Shown here piece by piece: positions 7,798-15,520 of a DNA stretch of 64,000 nucleotides. The notes under the pieces were generated by a model that worked only from the letters and a program-made list of their open reading frames with translations, was not told the origin of the DNA and did no database searches. The translations under genes and the position numbers were made by a program. Each line of letters begins with the position of its first letter. The first letter of the stretch is position 1. The stretch covers positions 23,586 to 87,585 of the forward strand of contig JBFYKH010000007.1 of NCBI GenBank assembly GCA_041306075.1. Reading direction: 5' to 3'. Source of the DNA: JAHIYG01 sp041306075 (GTDB taxonomy: Archaea > Altiarchaeota > Altiarchaeia > IMC4 > SCGC-AAA252-I15).

Positions 7798-9817
7798 GGC
7801 ATTTGTCGCGCTCGTCCTGGTTTCGGCGCTAGCATTCGCACTGGTCTCGGCGCAGAGCGACCGGGCAAGGCAGGGCACGTCCTGGATGAAAGAGCTCCTC
7901 CGCTCGCCCATGGAGATAATGGCGAAAACGTACATCGAGCACACGCTGGGCTCCGTGGTCCAGGCATTGACCAACAACCCCACATTCTACTGCATTCCGG
8001 GGGACCCCACCTGCGCCGTCACCCCTGCGGGCATAGACCTGCTCATGAACAAGTGGATACACCTCCTCGTGCCTTTCTACATCGTCGCGATGCTGTTCAC
8101 GGCCCTCTTCTTCCTCCTGAAGGCCGGCACGCCCCGCGGGCGGGCCAGGGCCAGGAGCATGGCGGTGAAACTCATATTCGGCATGGCCCTCGTCGCCCTC
8201 TCCCCCGTCATATACCAGACCCTCCTTGAGACCTCCGTGGTGCTGGTGAATTTCTTCCTCACGGGATACGCCACCGAACTGAACCTTGGGCTCATGACGG
8301 TACCCATCGACGCGCAGATATTCCCCCCGCTCGGGCAGGATGAGATAAACAACATGACGTGGGCGCTCGACAACACGGGCCTCACGATGTCGTGGATATT
8401 CATGTACGTCGCCTGCGGCACCCTCATACTCGGCAACATCGTGCTCTGGTTCAGGAACATGATGGTCTATTTCTACGGCGTCTTCTTCCCGGTGATAATG
8501 TTCCTGTACACGTTCGAGGTGACCAAGCCCCAGGGCGAGAAATGGATAAACGGCTCCCTCAAGTGGATATTCGCCCCGGTTCTGCAGGCCATGCTCCTGG
8601 CGTTCACGGTGCAGGTAGCCAACAACATAAGCATGTGGAACTTCTCGGGGACTGTCGGCTCGATCGTGCTGACGTTCCTGAGCAACTCCCTGACCGGGAT
8701 GATAATACTCGCAGGCATATCGGGGTTCATCATGGGGCCTATGATAGTCGGGCAGGCCATGAGCTGGTTCGGGGACGCAGTATCGTCCGTGGGCCTCGGC
8801 ACAGGCAACCAGTGGATGGTGAGCATCGGCAACCTCCTTGCGGGCGGAGGCTCCGGATCGGTGCTCCAGGCCGAGGCGGAGTACGCCAGGGCGTCGTCTT
8901 ACGAGCGCTACCGGACCATGATGACCGACCGCAGCACGCCCGGGACCGCGACTCTCCGCCAGCCACAGGGCGCGTCGGGCCAGGCCCCGTCAATCGGCTC
9001 CCCGGGCCAACACTACGCCGCAAGCGGCGACAGCGCGCCGTCCGGCGGCCAATCCGCAGCCGGCCGCGGCGGCATGTTCGAGTCCTCAACACCTACGGCA
9101 CAGCTCAGAAGCGCTTTGTCGTACGCCCCGGCCAGTGATGCTGGCGCCGGACAGTCGACGGGGGCGCCCGGCAACGAGTCTGCTGGCAGCCAACAGGACA
9201 CATACTCCGGGACCCTGAGCGGCACCCAGACCGGCTCCCAGCCGCGCCAGCATCAGTCCTACTCGGGCAGCCCGTCCTCAGAGGATAGAGCAGCTAGTGG
9301 CTTCAGCCCGGAGGAGCTGAAGGGGGAGCTTGACCAGAGTTCAGCCAATGACGGCGGCACCCGCTCGGGAGCCGACGCAGCCGGGGATTCATATGCGGCA
9401 TCCTCGTTCGGGGCGCTGATAAACGACGAGCTTAAGAAGGAAAAAACGTCCGAGACGATGAGGGCCCTGGCCACAGGAAAGCCCGGTATCAGCGTGCCCC
9501 GGGGGGAGGAAGTGGAGGTGCGCACGGGCTCGGCAGGGGGCATACCGTCAATCAGGACGCCGAGGACGCCGACAGCAGGCTCAAGGGGCATGGGCGCGCA
9601 GCCTACGGAGGATGAGGAGATGGCCAGGCTCGCAGGCATAGCGGCCGACAAGGAGCGGGAGCTGACCGGCCGGCAAATCGAACAGAAGCAGAAGATGGAG
9701 GGGATGCAGGCCGACCAGGTGCAGAGGGACGCCGGCAGAAGGCAGGCGGAAACGGACGGCAAAGCCGCTGAGAAGAAGGAGGCTGCGAAGCGCAGGAACG
9801 TGGACCGCGAGCGATGA
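7787..9817 (+). CDS. Second VirB6/TrbL-like polytopic membrane protein
   Basis: The 676-residue protein starts at GTG 7787, behind a G-rich ribosome-binding site inside the upstream gene. Residues 1-22 form a signal-like helix. Hydrophobic helices follow at about 88-108, 128-160, 200-240, 262-285 and 290-325. The motif FPVIMFLYTFEVT followed by WIFAPVLQAML matches the corresponding FPFTIFLYYFEYT / GPVMALVV region of the larger VirB6-like protein. The C-terminal half is Ser/Gly/Gln-rich and low in complexity (about 370-560), then charged and probably coiled-coil. It presumably forms a membrane channel with its paralogue and the pilins. The assignment rests on topology, the shared motif and the VirB4 neighbour. 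Confidence 0.65.
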   Translation: MKAKAFVALVLVSALAFALVSAQSDRARQGTSWMKELLRSPMEIMAKTYIEHTLGSVVQALTNNPTFYCIPGDPTCAVTPAGIDLLMNKWIHLLVPFYIVAMLFTALFFLLKAGTPRGRARARSMAVKLIFGMALVALSPVIYQTLLETSVVLVNFFLTGYATELNLGLMTVPIDAQIFPPLGQDEINNMTWALDNTGLTMSWIFMYVACGTLILGNIVLWFRNMMVYFYGVFFPVIMFLYTFEVTKPQGEKWINGSLKWIFAPVLQAMLLAFTVQVANNISMWNFSGTVGSIVLTFLSNSLTGMIILAGISGFIMGPMIVGQAMSWFGDAVSSVGLGTGNQWMVSIGNLLAGGGSGSVLQAEAEYARASSYERYRTMMTDRSTPGTATLRQPQGASGQAPSIGSPGQHYAASGDSAPSGGQSAAGRGGMFESSTPTAQLRSALSYAPASDAGAGQSTGAPGNESAGSQQDTYSGTLSGTQTGSQPRQHQSYSGSPSSEDRAASGFSPEELKGELDQSSANDGGTRSGADAAGDSYAASSFGALINDELKKEKTSETMRALATGKPGISVPRGEEVEVRTGSAGGIPSIRTPRTPTAGSRGMGAQPTEDEEMARLAGIAADKERELTGRQIEQKQKMEGMQADQVQRDAGRRQAETDGKAAEKKEAAKRRNVDRER

Positions 9818-10818
9818 AAGACGACAAGGGCGGGCGCAGGCTCCAAGAGGAGATAGAGAAGACCGACCAGGAGCTGAGGAAGCTCGACGATAAGGCGGAG
9901 GAGCGGGAGGGGAGGAAGCTCGCCGTCGAGGAGGACCTGCAGACCAAGTCCAGGATACTCAAGCGGAAGCTGATGGAACCCGCCCAGGCATCGGGCGCGG
10001 CTCCCGGGAAGAAGTCCGAGGAAAAGCCCCTCAGGGCCGAATCCCCGGAGACCCTGCTCAAGGAAGCCGTCCTGCGCCACCAGAACTCCCGGCTGGAAGA
10101 AAGGCGCGGAAGACGCGCCCAAATGACGACCGACGCCAGGGCTAGGATGCGCATAACGTTGGGGGTGGAGTCCGCCATCAACGAATCCATGGAACGCGAC
10201 CTCCGCGGCCTGGAGGAAACGTCCGACGGCCGTCTGAAGCGTATACGGGAGCTGAGCGCCAGACGCGCGGGCGGTGGCGGTTCAGCCCAGGAATCGGCCG
10301 AGCTGAGGCGCCTGGAGGACAATGAGGCCGACAGATACTACCTCAGGGAGCGTCTCCTCAGCCGCATCCGCCTAGAAGAGCTCGGGGAATACGGCTGGGT
10401 GAGGCCGATAGGGGACGGGATGCTCGGCATCAAGCCGTACACCGTCCTGACGCAGTACGACCGGCTGAGCCCGTCGAACAAGCGGGGCGTGAGGTGGCAG
10501 TCGGACTCCCTGATGATGCGATTCCAGAACGCAATCGTCGGCCACTATGCGCCGAAGAAGGCTTCGTTCTCCTGGCTTCACGAGAAGACCCTCAAGGGCT
10601 TCGAGACCCAGTTCGACGACATAAACGAGGAGATATACTCCGACAAGAAGTGGGCGGAGACGGTGCGCAAGGGACAGGCGCGGCTGGAGGACATGGAGGA
10701 GGAGCTTAGGGGATACGACAATTTCACCGTCGAGGAGGAGCGGAAGATAAAGAAGCTCTTCAGCGACTACATGAAGAAGCAGGTGGAATTGGGCAAGGAG
10801 ATAGAATACAATCCCTGA
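9814..10818 (+). CDS. Charged coiled-coil protein of the secretion cluster
   Basis: The 334-residue hydrophilic protein overlaps the preceding gene by ATGA (4 bp), which indicates translational coupling. The N-terminal third is rich in Glu, Lys and Arg with heptad-like spacing (for example QEEIEKTDQELRKLDDKAEE), suggesting coiled coil. A more globular middle (about 185-270) contains GYDNF and YDRLSPSN-like segments, and a helical, charged C-terminus follows. No signal peptide, TM or known catalytic motif was found. It is likely cytosolic and may bridge the VirB6-like tails and the ATPase. I recognise no family. Confidence 0.55.
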   Translation: MKDDKGGRRLQEEIEKTDQELRKLDDKAEEREGRKLAVEEDLQTKSRILKRKLMEPAQASGAAPGKKSEEKPLRAESPETLLKEAVLRHQNSRLEERRGRRAQMTTDARARMRITLGVESAINESMERDLRGLEETSDGRLKRIRELSARRAGGGGSAQESAELRRLEDNEADRYYLRERLLSRIRLEELGEYGWVRPIGDGMLGIKPYTVLTQYDRLSPSNKRGVRWQSDSLMMRFQNAIVGHYAPKKASFSWLHEKTLKGFETQFDDINEEIYSDKKWAETVRKGQARLEDMEEELRGYDNFTVEEERKIKKLFSDYMKKQVELGKEIEYNP

Positions 10819-10819
10819 G

Positions 10820-10828
10820 TTATATATT
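10820..10828 (+). promoter_or_regulatory. Internal TATA box before the PrgI/VirB4 genes
   Basis: The sequence ttatatatt lies immediately after the stop of the coiled-coil gene and about 40 bp before ATG 10863. Transcription would start near 10850, leaving a short leader with gaggtcg as ribosome-binding site. It could give the ATPase module its own promoter inside the cluster. Confidence 0.5.
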
Positions 10829-10862
10829 CACCCAAGACTAATTTATCCCATGAGGTCGACCG

Positions 10863-11771
10863 ATGCCATACGCCATACCCGCTAACATCAGGTACGAGGA
10901 GCGGCTCGTAGGCCCGCTGACTATAAAGCAGTCGCTCTACCTCGGCGCATGCCTTATGGTCGCATGGTTCATATACCAGTCGCCGGAGCTTCCGCCGCCA
11001 ACCAACGTGGTGGTCGCGCTCCTAGTGGCGGTGATAGGGATAGGTTTCGCATTCTTCAACCTGGACGTCTGGCTGACGAACTACATCACCTTCCTCGGAC
11101 TCACGAAGAAGAGCTCCTGGATTTCGCCCGCGGCGAGGAAGCTGATGGGCATCAAGTCCATCCGCACGGCATCCATCTACTTCCAGGACAACAAGGTCGT
11201 GGGCGTCGTGAAGGTGAAGCCCATCAACTTCGGCGTCCTGGCGGAGCAGGACAAGGACACGGTCATCTACGGATTCCTGGAGTTCCTGAACTCCCTGAAC
11301 TTCCCGGTGCAGATAGTCATGCGCAGCGTGAACCTGGACCTGGAGGACTATCTCCGCCACCTGAAACGGCGGATAGTGCAGCGCGACGACAAGGTGGCGC
11401 TCGCCTACTACGAGCACTTCTCGGAGTACATGAGGAGCTACATAAAGGTGAACAAGATAAACGACAGGCACTTCTACGTCGTCGTCCCCGGCCAGAAGAA
11501 GAGGTCGGAGAAGGAGACGATAGACTACCTCGACACCCAGTGCAACGAGATAATGGGCCGGCTGTCGCTGTCCGGGATAGTCTCGGAGCGGATGAACGAC
11601 CGGCAGCTCCTGAACCTGTACAAGTCATATTTCACGGACAGCTTCGAGCTCTACGACAGCTACATAAGCCCCATAACCATGTACCGGAAGATGTGGAAGG
11701 AGGCGCCGAAGCCTGTCAAGGAGATGAGGGGGGGCCGGGGGGATGAGCCCCAGGGGGCGGGTGAAGTCTAA
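10863..11771 (+). CDS. PrgI/VirB3-like protein with VirB4-N-like soluble region
   Basis: The 302-residue protein begins YAIPANIRYEERLVGPLTIK, the style of N-terminus seen in PrgI-family proteins (VirB3 equivalents). Two adjacent hydrophobic helices follow (about 22-38 and 48-66). From about residue 100 onward the soluble region resembles the TraC/VirB4 N-terminal domain (segments like VIYGFLEFLNSLNFPVQIVM and ERMNDRQLLNLYKSYF). PrgI/VirB3 anchors VirB4 to the membrane. Here the VirB4 N-terminal region seems to be attached to the PrgI protein and the motor domain encoded by the next gene, which overlaps by up to 29 bp. The call is reasonably firm from pattern and position. Confidence 0.72.
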   Translation: MPYAIPANIRYEERLVGPLTIKQSLYLGACLMVAWFIYQSPELPPPTNVVVALLVAVIGIGFAFFNLDVWLTNYITFLGLTKKSSWISPAARKLMGIKSIRTASIYFQDNKVVGVVKVKPINFGVLAEQDKDTVIYGFLEFLNSLNFPVQIVMRSVNLDLEDYLRHLKRRIVQRDDKVALAYYEHFSEYMRSYIKVNKINDRHFYVVVPGQKKRSEKETIDYLDTQCNEIMGRLSLSGIVSERMNDRQLLNLYKSYFTDSFELYDSYISPITMYRKMWKEAPKPVKEMRGGRGDEPQGAGEV

Positions 11772-11772
11772 G

Positions 11773-14046
11773 ATGGCATTCGGGTTCGGAGGGTCGAAGG
11801 CGAAGGAGAAGACCGAGGCAGAGTCGTATACGGAGTATGAGGACCGTCTCATAGAATACCTGACCTCGCCGTCCACCATCAACATCAAGCCGTCGGTGAT
11901 AGAGATAAACAAGCTCCATCAGGTGATATGCGCCATCAACTATCCGCGTCTCGTGGACCCGGGCTGGCTGACCCGGCTCATAGAGATGAACCTGGACTTC
12001 GACCTTGCCATACACATCAGCCCCTACAAGATAGACACCACCATCAAGCTCCTCGAGGCGGAGATAAAAAAGCAGAAGACGGACCTGTATGCCCTCGAGA
12101 CGGAGGGCAAGATAGTCCCGCAGGCCCTGATACAGCAGCACCAGGACACGATGGCGCTCCTGCAGCTCGTCCAGGAAGGCACGGAGAAGATGTTCGACAT
12201 GTCGCTCTACCTAGATGCCAAGGCATTCAACAAGGAGGACATGGAGCGGATAAGCAAGCAGATAAGGGACACCATGAACAGCATCATGATAATCCCGAAG
12301 ATACCCTCGTACCAGATGTACAAGGCCCTTCGGAGCGTCCTGCCGCTCGGCGTCGACGAGCTGCAGGTGACGAGGAACATCACAAGCTCAGCCGCGGCCG
12401 CCTGCTTCCCGTTCGCCATCACTTCGCTTGAGCAGCACGCGACCGGCATCCTAATAGGGTTCAACGAATACAACAGCATCCCCATCATAATCGACCCGTT
12501 CCAGCTGTCCAACCCCAACATACTGGTGCTCGGCACCTCGGGCGGCGGGAAGAGCTACTCGATAAAGCTGATACTCATGAGGGAGTTCATGGAGGGCGTC
12601 TCCATCAACATCATCGACCCGCAGGCGGAGTACACGGACCTTGTGAGGACCTTCAACGGCGAGATAATCAGGATAGCCCCGGACTCGGACAGCGTCATCA
12701 ACCCGTTCGACCTGATGGACCAGACGTTCGACGAGAAGAAGCTATCCCTCCTCGCATTCTTCAGGTGCCTCCTCGGGGAGCTCACGGAGCCGCAGAGGGC
12801 GATACTAGACGAGACCATAGACCGCACATACGAGGAGAAGGGCATAAACAAGGACTCCAAGACCTGGAGCCGCCAGCCGCCCCTCCTCGAGGACCTGTAC
12901 AACGAGGTGCTCCCGCTCACGAAGTCCCAGAAGGAGATAATCTACGGCCCCGCGATGGCCATCGTGAACCGCCTCAAGAGCTACGTCTTCGGGCCGATGA
13001 GGTTCCTGAACCAGCACACGAGGATAAACATCTCCAACCGGATGATAAGCTTCGACATCAAGGACTCGCCCGACATCGGCAAGGGCACCATCATGTTCCT
13101 GCTCCTCGAGTACGTGTACACCCAGATGAAGAAGTCGAAGACCAGGAAGATACTCGTCATCGACGAGGCCTGGACGGTCCTTTCGGCAGGCGAGCAGGCC
13201 GAGTACGTGCTCCGTCTCGTCAAGACGTGCAGGAAGTTCAACCTGGCGCTCATCATGATAACCCAGGACGTGGAGGACGTCCTCGTCTCCCGGGCCGGCA
13301 GGGCGGTTCTGACGAACACGGCCACGAAGATACTCCTCAAGCAGGACACCTCCATACTTGACCAGATAGTAGAGCGCTTCAACCTCAACCAGGCGGAGCG
13401 GCGATTCCTCCAGATTTCCACGATGGGCCGCGCCCTCCTGATAGCCGAGACCACGAGAGTCCCCATATACGTGCAGGCGTCCCCGGAGGAGCATAGGATA
13501 ATAACGACCCGTCCCGACGAGCTCATAAACCGCCGGGAGGTGAAGCGTCCGGAGGGGGAGGACCTGGTTAAGGAGTTCGACATAAACAAGGTCGTCCAGC
13601 GGAAGGAGGACCTGGACGACGACCAGATACAGGCGCTCGGGCAGAGGGACTTCGGAGAGGTGCGCGTCAAGAACCTGAGCGGCGAGTCGGAGCTGTACCT
13701 GATAAAGAACGAGACCGAGGACACGGACGAGCACTTCGTCATGCAGCAGCTGATATTCAACGAGGTCAGGAGGTACACAGACAAGGTCCTGATACACCAC
13801 ACCCGGCTGCCCGACATCACGTTCGAGACCCGCACCGGCAAGATGGTCGCAATCGAGATCGAGGCGGACGTGGGCCTCAAGAAGGGCATAGACAACATGC
13901 AGGACAAGCTCCCGCTGATGCAGAAGTACGACGACTACTTCTACGTGGTCTCCAACCCGGCGCTTAAGAGGGACTACGGCAGCAAGTTCGGGGACATGCT
14001 GGCGCGGGAGGAGGTCCAGCAGAGGATTGCGACCTATTTCGTGTGA
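11773..14046 (+). CDS. VirB4/TraC-like secretion ATPase with extra C-terminal domain
   Basis: About 757 residues from ATG 11773, after a gggtga-like site; an in-frame ATG at 11743 would add ten. Walker A is GTSGGGKS (about residue 254) and Walker B is ILVIDEAW (about 460). A glutamine-rich sensor region (MITQDVEDVL) follows, the usual order in VirB4/HerA-type hexameric motors. After the motor domain, about residues 640-757 form an additional domain containing PDITFETRTGK then IEIEAD, resembling a PD-(D/E)xK nuclease fold with E-x-E in place of the usual E-x-K. It powers assembly of the apparatus or substrate movement across the membrane. It is the only motor ATPase seen in the cluster; no VirD4 or VirB11 was found. 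Confidence 0.82.
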   Translation: MAFGFGGSKAKEKTEAESYTEYEDRLIEYLTSPSTINIKPSVIEINKLHQVICAINYPRLVDPGWLTRLIEMNLDFDLAIHISPYKIDTTIKLLEAEIKKQKTDLYALETEGKIVPQALIQQHQDTMALLQLVQEGTEKMFDMSLYLDAKAFNKEDMERISKQIRDTMNSIMIIPKIPSYQMYKALRSVLPLGVDELQVTRNITSSAAAACFPFAITSLEQHATGILIGFNEYNSIPIIIDPFQLSNPNILVLGTSGGGKSYSIKLILMREFMEGVSINIIDPQAEYTDLVRTFNGEIIRIAPDSDSVINPFDLMDQTFDEKKLSLLAFFRCLLGELTEPQRAILDETIDRTYEEKGINKDSKTWSRQPPLLEDLYNEVLPLTKSQKEIIYGPAMAIVNRLKSYVFGPMRFLNQHTRINISNRMISFDIKDSPDIGKGTIMFLLLEYVYTQMKKSKTRKILVIDEAWTVLSAGEQAEYVLRLVKTCRKFNLALIMITQDVEDVLVSRAGRAVLTNTATKILLKQDTSILDQIVERFNLNQAERRFLQISTMGRALLIAETTRVPIYVQASPEEHRIITTRPDELINRREVKRPEGEDLVKEFDINKVVQRKEDLDDDQIQALGQRDFGEVRVKNLSGESELYLIKNETEDTDEHFVMQQLIFNEVRRYTDKVLIHHTRLPDITFETRTGKMVAIEIEADVGLKKGIDNMQDKLPLMQKYDDYFYVVSNPALKRDYGSKFGDMLAREEVQQRIATYFV

Positions 14047-14056
14047 TGACCGTAGG

Positions 14057-14064
14057 CTTTTTAA
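14057..14064 (+). promoter_or_regulatory. TATA-like box before the zinc-protein/pilin genes
   Basis: The sequence ctttttaa lies about 26 bp before ATG 14087, the spacing for a leaderless archaeal transcript. It follows the VirB4-like stop directly, so the last three small genes may be transcribed independently. Confidence 0.42.
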
Positions 14065-14086
14065 CGCCTGCTGCAATAACTAACTG

Positions 14087-14242
14087 ATGGTGCCAATCAC
14101 CAGGGACAACCGCTTGTGCACGCACCGTGTCGGCAACAAATGCGGAAACCAGAAGGTCGGAAACGCCCCTGTCGTGAACGACAGCCTCCAGTCCAGGTGG
14201 TACTGCAGCAACTGTCCCTACTACTTCAAGGCGTCAGGCTGA
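14087..14242 (+). CDS. 51-residue four-cysteine zinc-binding protein
   Basis: ATG 14087 to TGA 14240-14242 encodes a protein starting MVPITRDNRLCTHRVGNKCG. It has Cys residues at about 11 and 19 and a CSNC pair at 40-43, followed by PYYFKASG. Four cysteines in two pairs plus basic residues suggest a small zinc finger. It lies 40 bp after the VirB4-like gene and 3 bp before the second pilin-like gene, so it is part of the cluster. I know of no family to assign. It might be a nucleic-acid-binding regulator or an assembly factor. Confidence 0.6.
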   Translation: MVPITRDNRLCTHRVGNKCGNQKVGNAPVVNDSLQSRWYCSNCPYYFKASG

Positions 14243-14245
14243 AAC

Positions 14246-14563
14246 ATGGCCCCCATAAGCGTCATGCTTGCGCGCCATGCAGCAGCCTTCATGCTGGCGT
14301 TCGCCCTGGCGGGGTTCGCCCAGGCCCAGTGCTACGAGCCCTTGGGCTCCGACCTGATGAAACCCGTAAAGAATATCATAGACTTCCTGGTGGTGATAGC
14401 CTACCCCATCGGATTCTTCATGATAGTCTACATGGGGGTAAAATGGATAATCTCCGAGGGCCCCGAAGACCGGGAGAACGCCAGGCGCGGGGTCATCTAC
14501 GTGATAATAGGCCTGATACTCCTCAGGTCCGCGTTCTATCTGGTCACATACCTCCTGTGCTAG
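14246..14563 (+). CDS. VirB2/TrbC-like pilin, second of three
   Basis: The 105-residue protein has a signal peptide (residues 1 to about 27, ending FAQAQ). A Cys follows right after the predicted cleavage region, then two hydrophobic helices (about 45-68 and 82-103) joined by a charged loop, ISEGPEDRENARRG. The loop pattern (acidic-Pro, then Arg/Asn/Ala, then basic-Gly) matches the other two pilin-like proteins of the cluster. It starts 3 bp after the small zinc-protein gene. The role is presumably a structural pilin or channel-lining subunit. Whether all three pilins enter one filament cannot be told. Confidence 0.7.
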   Translation: MAPISVMLARHAAAFMLAFALAGFAQAQCYEPLGSDLMKPVKNIIDFLVVIAYPIGFFMIVYMGVKWIISEGPEDRENARRGVIYVIIGLILLRSAFYLVTYLLC

Positions 14564-14599
14564 GCTCGGATTAATAAGCATAAAGGCGTATTTGCTACC

Positions 14600-14923
14600 A
14601 TGGCATCGCCAAGGTTAATCCTAGCGGCCGTCCTGATAGTCTCTCTCCTGTCGATGGCGGCTTCCGCTCAGACCCCTCTCAGCTGGGTCGTCGGCCTGAA
14701 GAGGGTGGCGTTCGCGCTCGGGTGGATAATGATGGTCTTCATGGGCGTTAAATGGATTGTCGCGGACAGCGCCAATGAGAGGGCGGAGGCGAAGAAGGGG
14801 ATGATATACATCGTCATCGGCCTCCTGATCGTGGCGAGCGTTTCAAGCCTGCTCCAGATGTACTGCGACGTGGTCGCCTCGTCCGGGGTGGCGGGCTTCA
14901 CCTGCACGGCGGGGTCCTACTAG
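14600..14923 (+). CDS. VirB2/TrbC-like pilin, third of three
   Basis: The 107-residue protein has a signal peptide (residues 1-23, ending AASAQ), a helix with ALGWIMMVFMGVKWIV, a charged loop ADSANERAEAKKG and a second helix (about 74-92). The C-terminal stretch holds two Cys residues (about 92 and 103) and could form a disulfide outside the membrane. The segment FMGVKWI is shared almost exactly with the second pilin (YMGVKWI) and in weaker form with the first (LQGIKWA). The three are therefore paralogues. It is the last plus-strand gene of the cluster. Confidence 0.7.
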   Translation: MASPRLILAAVLIVSLLSMAASAQTPLSWVVGLKRVAFALGWIMMVFMGVKWIVADSANERAEAKKGMIYIVIGLLIVASVSSLLQMYCDVVASSGVAGFTCTAGSY

Positions 14924-14947
14924 GGGCTCGTGCGGCCCAAGCCGCAG

Positions 14948-15520
14948 TCAGCCTTCTTTCTCCCACAGGTTCCTGAAATATGCCTCAAAGTACCTGGCAG
15001 TCTCCTCATCGCTTATGAGCACGTCGACTTCATTGTTCCTCTCGAGGCCGAAGTAGCTGAAGTTGGTGCTTCCTAGGAGGACCTTTTTGCCGTCGACTAT
15101 GATTAGCTTCGCGTGCGTCGTCGTCTCGTTGGAGTCCATCCTGACTTCTACGCCCCCCGCCCTCAGGACCTCGAAGGCGTTGTTCTCCTTAGAGTACTCG
15201 TCAGCCACCACCCTCACGTCCACGCCCCTCTCCTTGGCGTACACGAGATCCCTCACGAGCCTGTTCTGGCGGCTCCCGGGATTCGTCTCGTAGTACTTCA
15301 TCTCGAATGCCACGATGTGCACGCTCTTCTTAGCCTCCGTTATCGCCTTATGCGCCTCCTCATAGTATCCGCGGTCGGATATGGGCACCACGACCGGCTC
15401 GCCTTCCCGTGAAGGGGAGCCGCAGGCGTAGCCTATGCCGGCGTCGCGGACCAGGGCCCCCAGGACGACTCCGACGAAGACCCCCGCCAACAAGCCCCAC
15501 AGTAACGGCCGCCCCATCAC
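14948..15520 (-). CDS. Membrane-anchored phospholipase D-family nuclease
   Basis: The 190-residue protein has an N-terminal hydrophobic anchor or signal (about 5-24). It carries one HKD motif, HAKLIIVDGKKVLLGSTNFS (about residues 136-155), with the conserved H, K, D, GS and N positions. A single HKD copy and this length fit the Nuc/PLD-like endonuclease subfamily, which dimerises to form one active site. Nuc-type enzymes are exported or periplasmic nucleases, some encoded near conjugation genes. Here the gene converges with the pilin/VirB4 cluster with 24 bp between stops. It overlaps dtdA upstream by 4 bp and is probably co-transcribed with it. Substrate and link to the transfer cluster are inference. 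Confidence 0.8.
   Translation of the reverse strand: MMGRPLLWGLLAGVFVGVVLGALVRDAGIGYACGSPSREGEPVVVPISDRGYYEEAHKAITEAKKSVHIVAFEMKYYETNPGSRQNRLVRDLVYAKERGVDVRVVADEYSKENNAFEVLRAGGVEVRMDSNETTTHAKLIIVDGKKVLLGSTNFSYFGLERNNEVDVLISDEETARYFEAYFRNLWEKEG

Noticed and set aside
12805..14076. Minus-strand open frame of about 420 codons
   Set aside because: It is antisense to the VirB4-like gene and has low-information, Leu/Val/Arg-rich composition.
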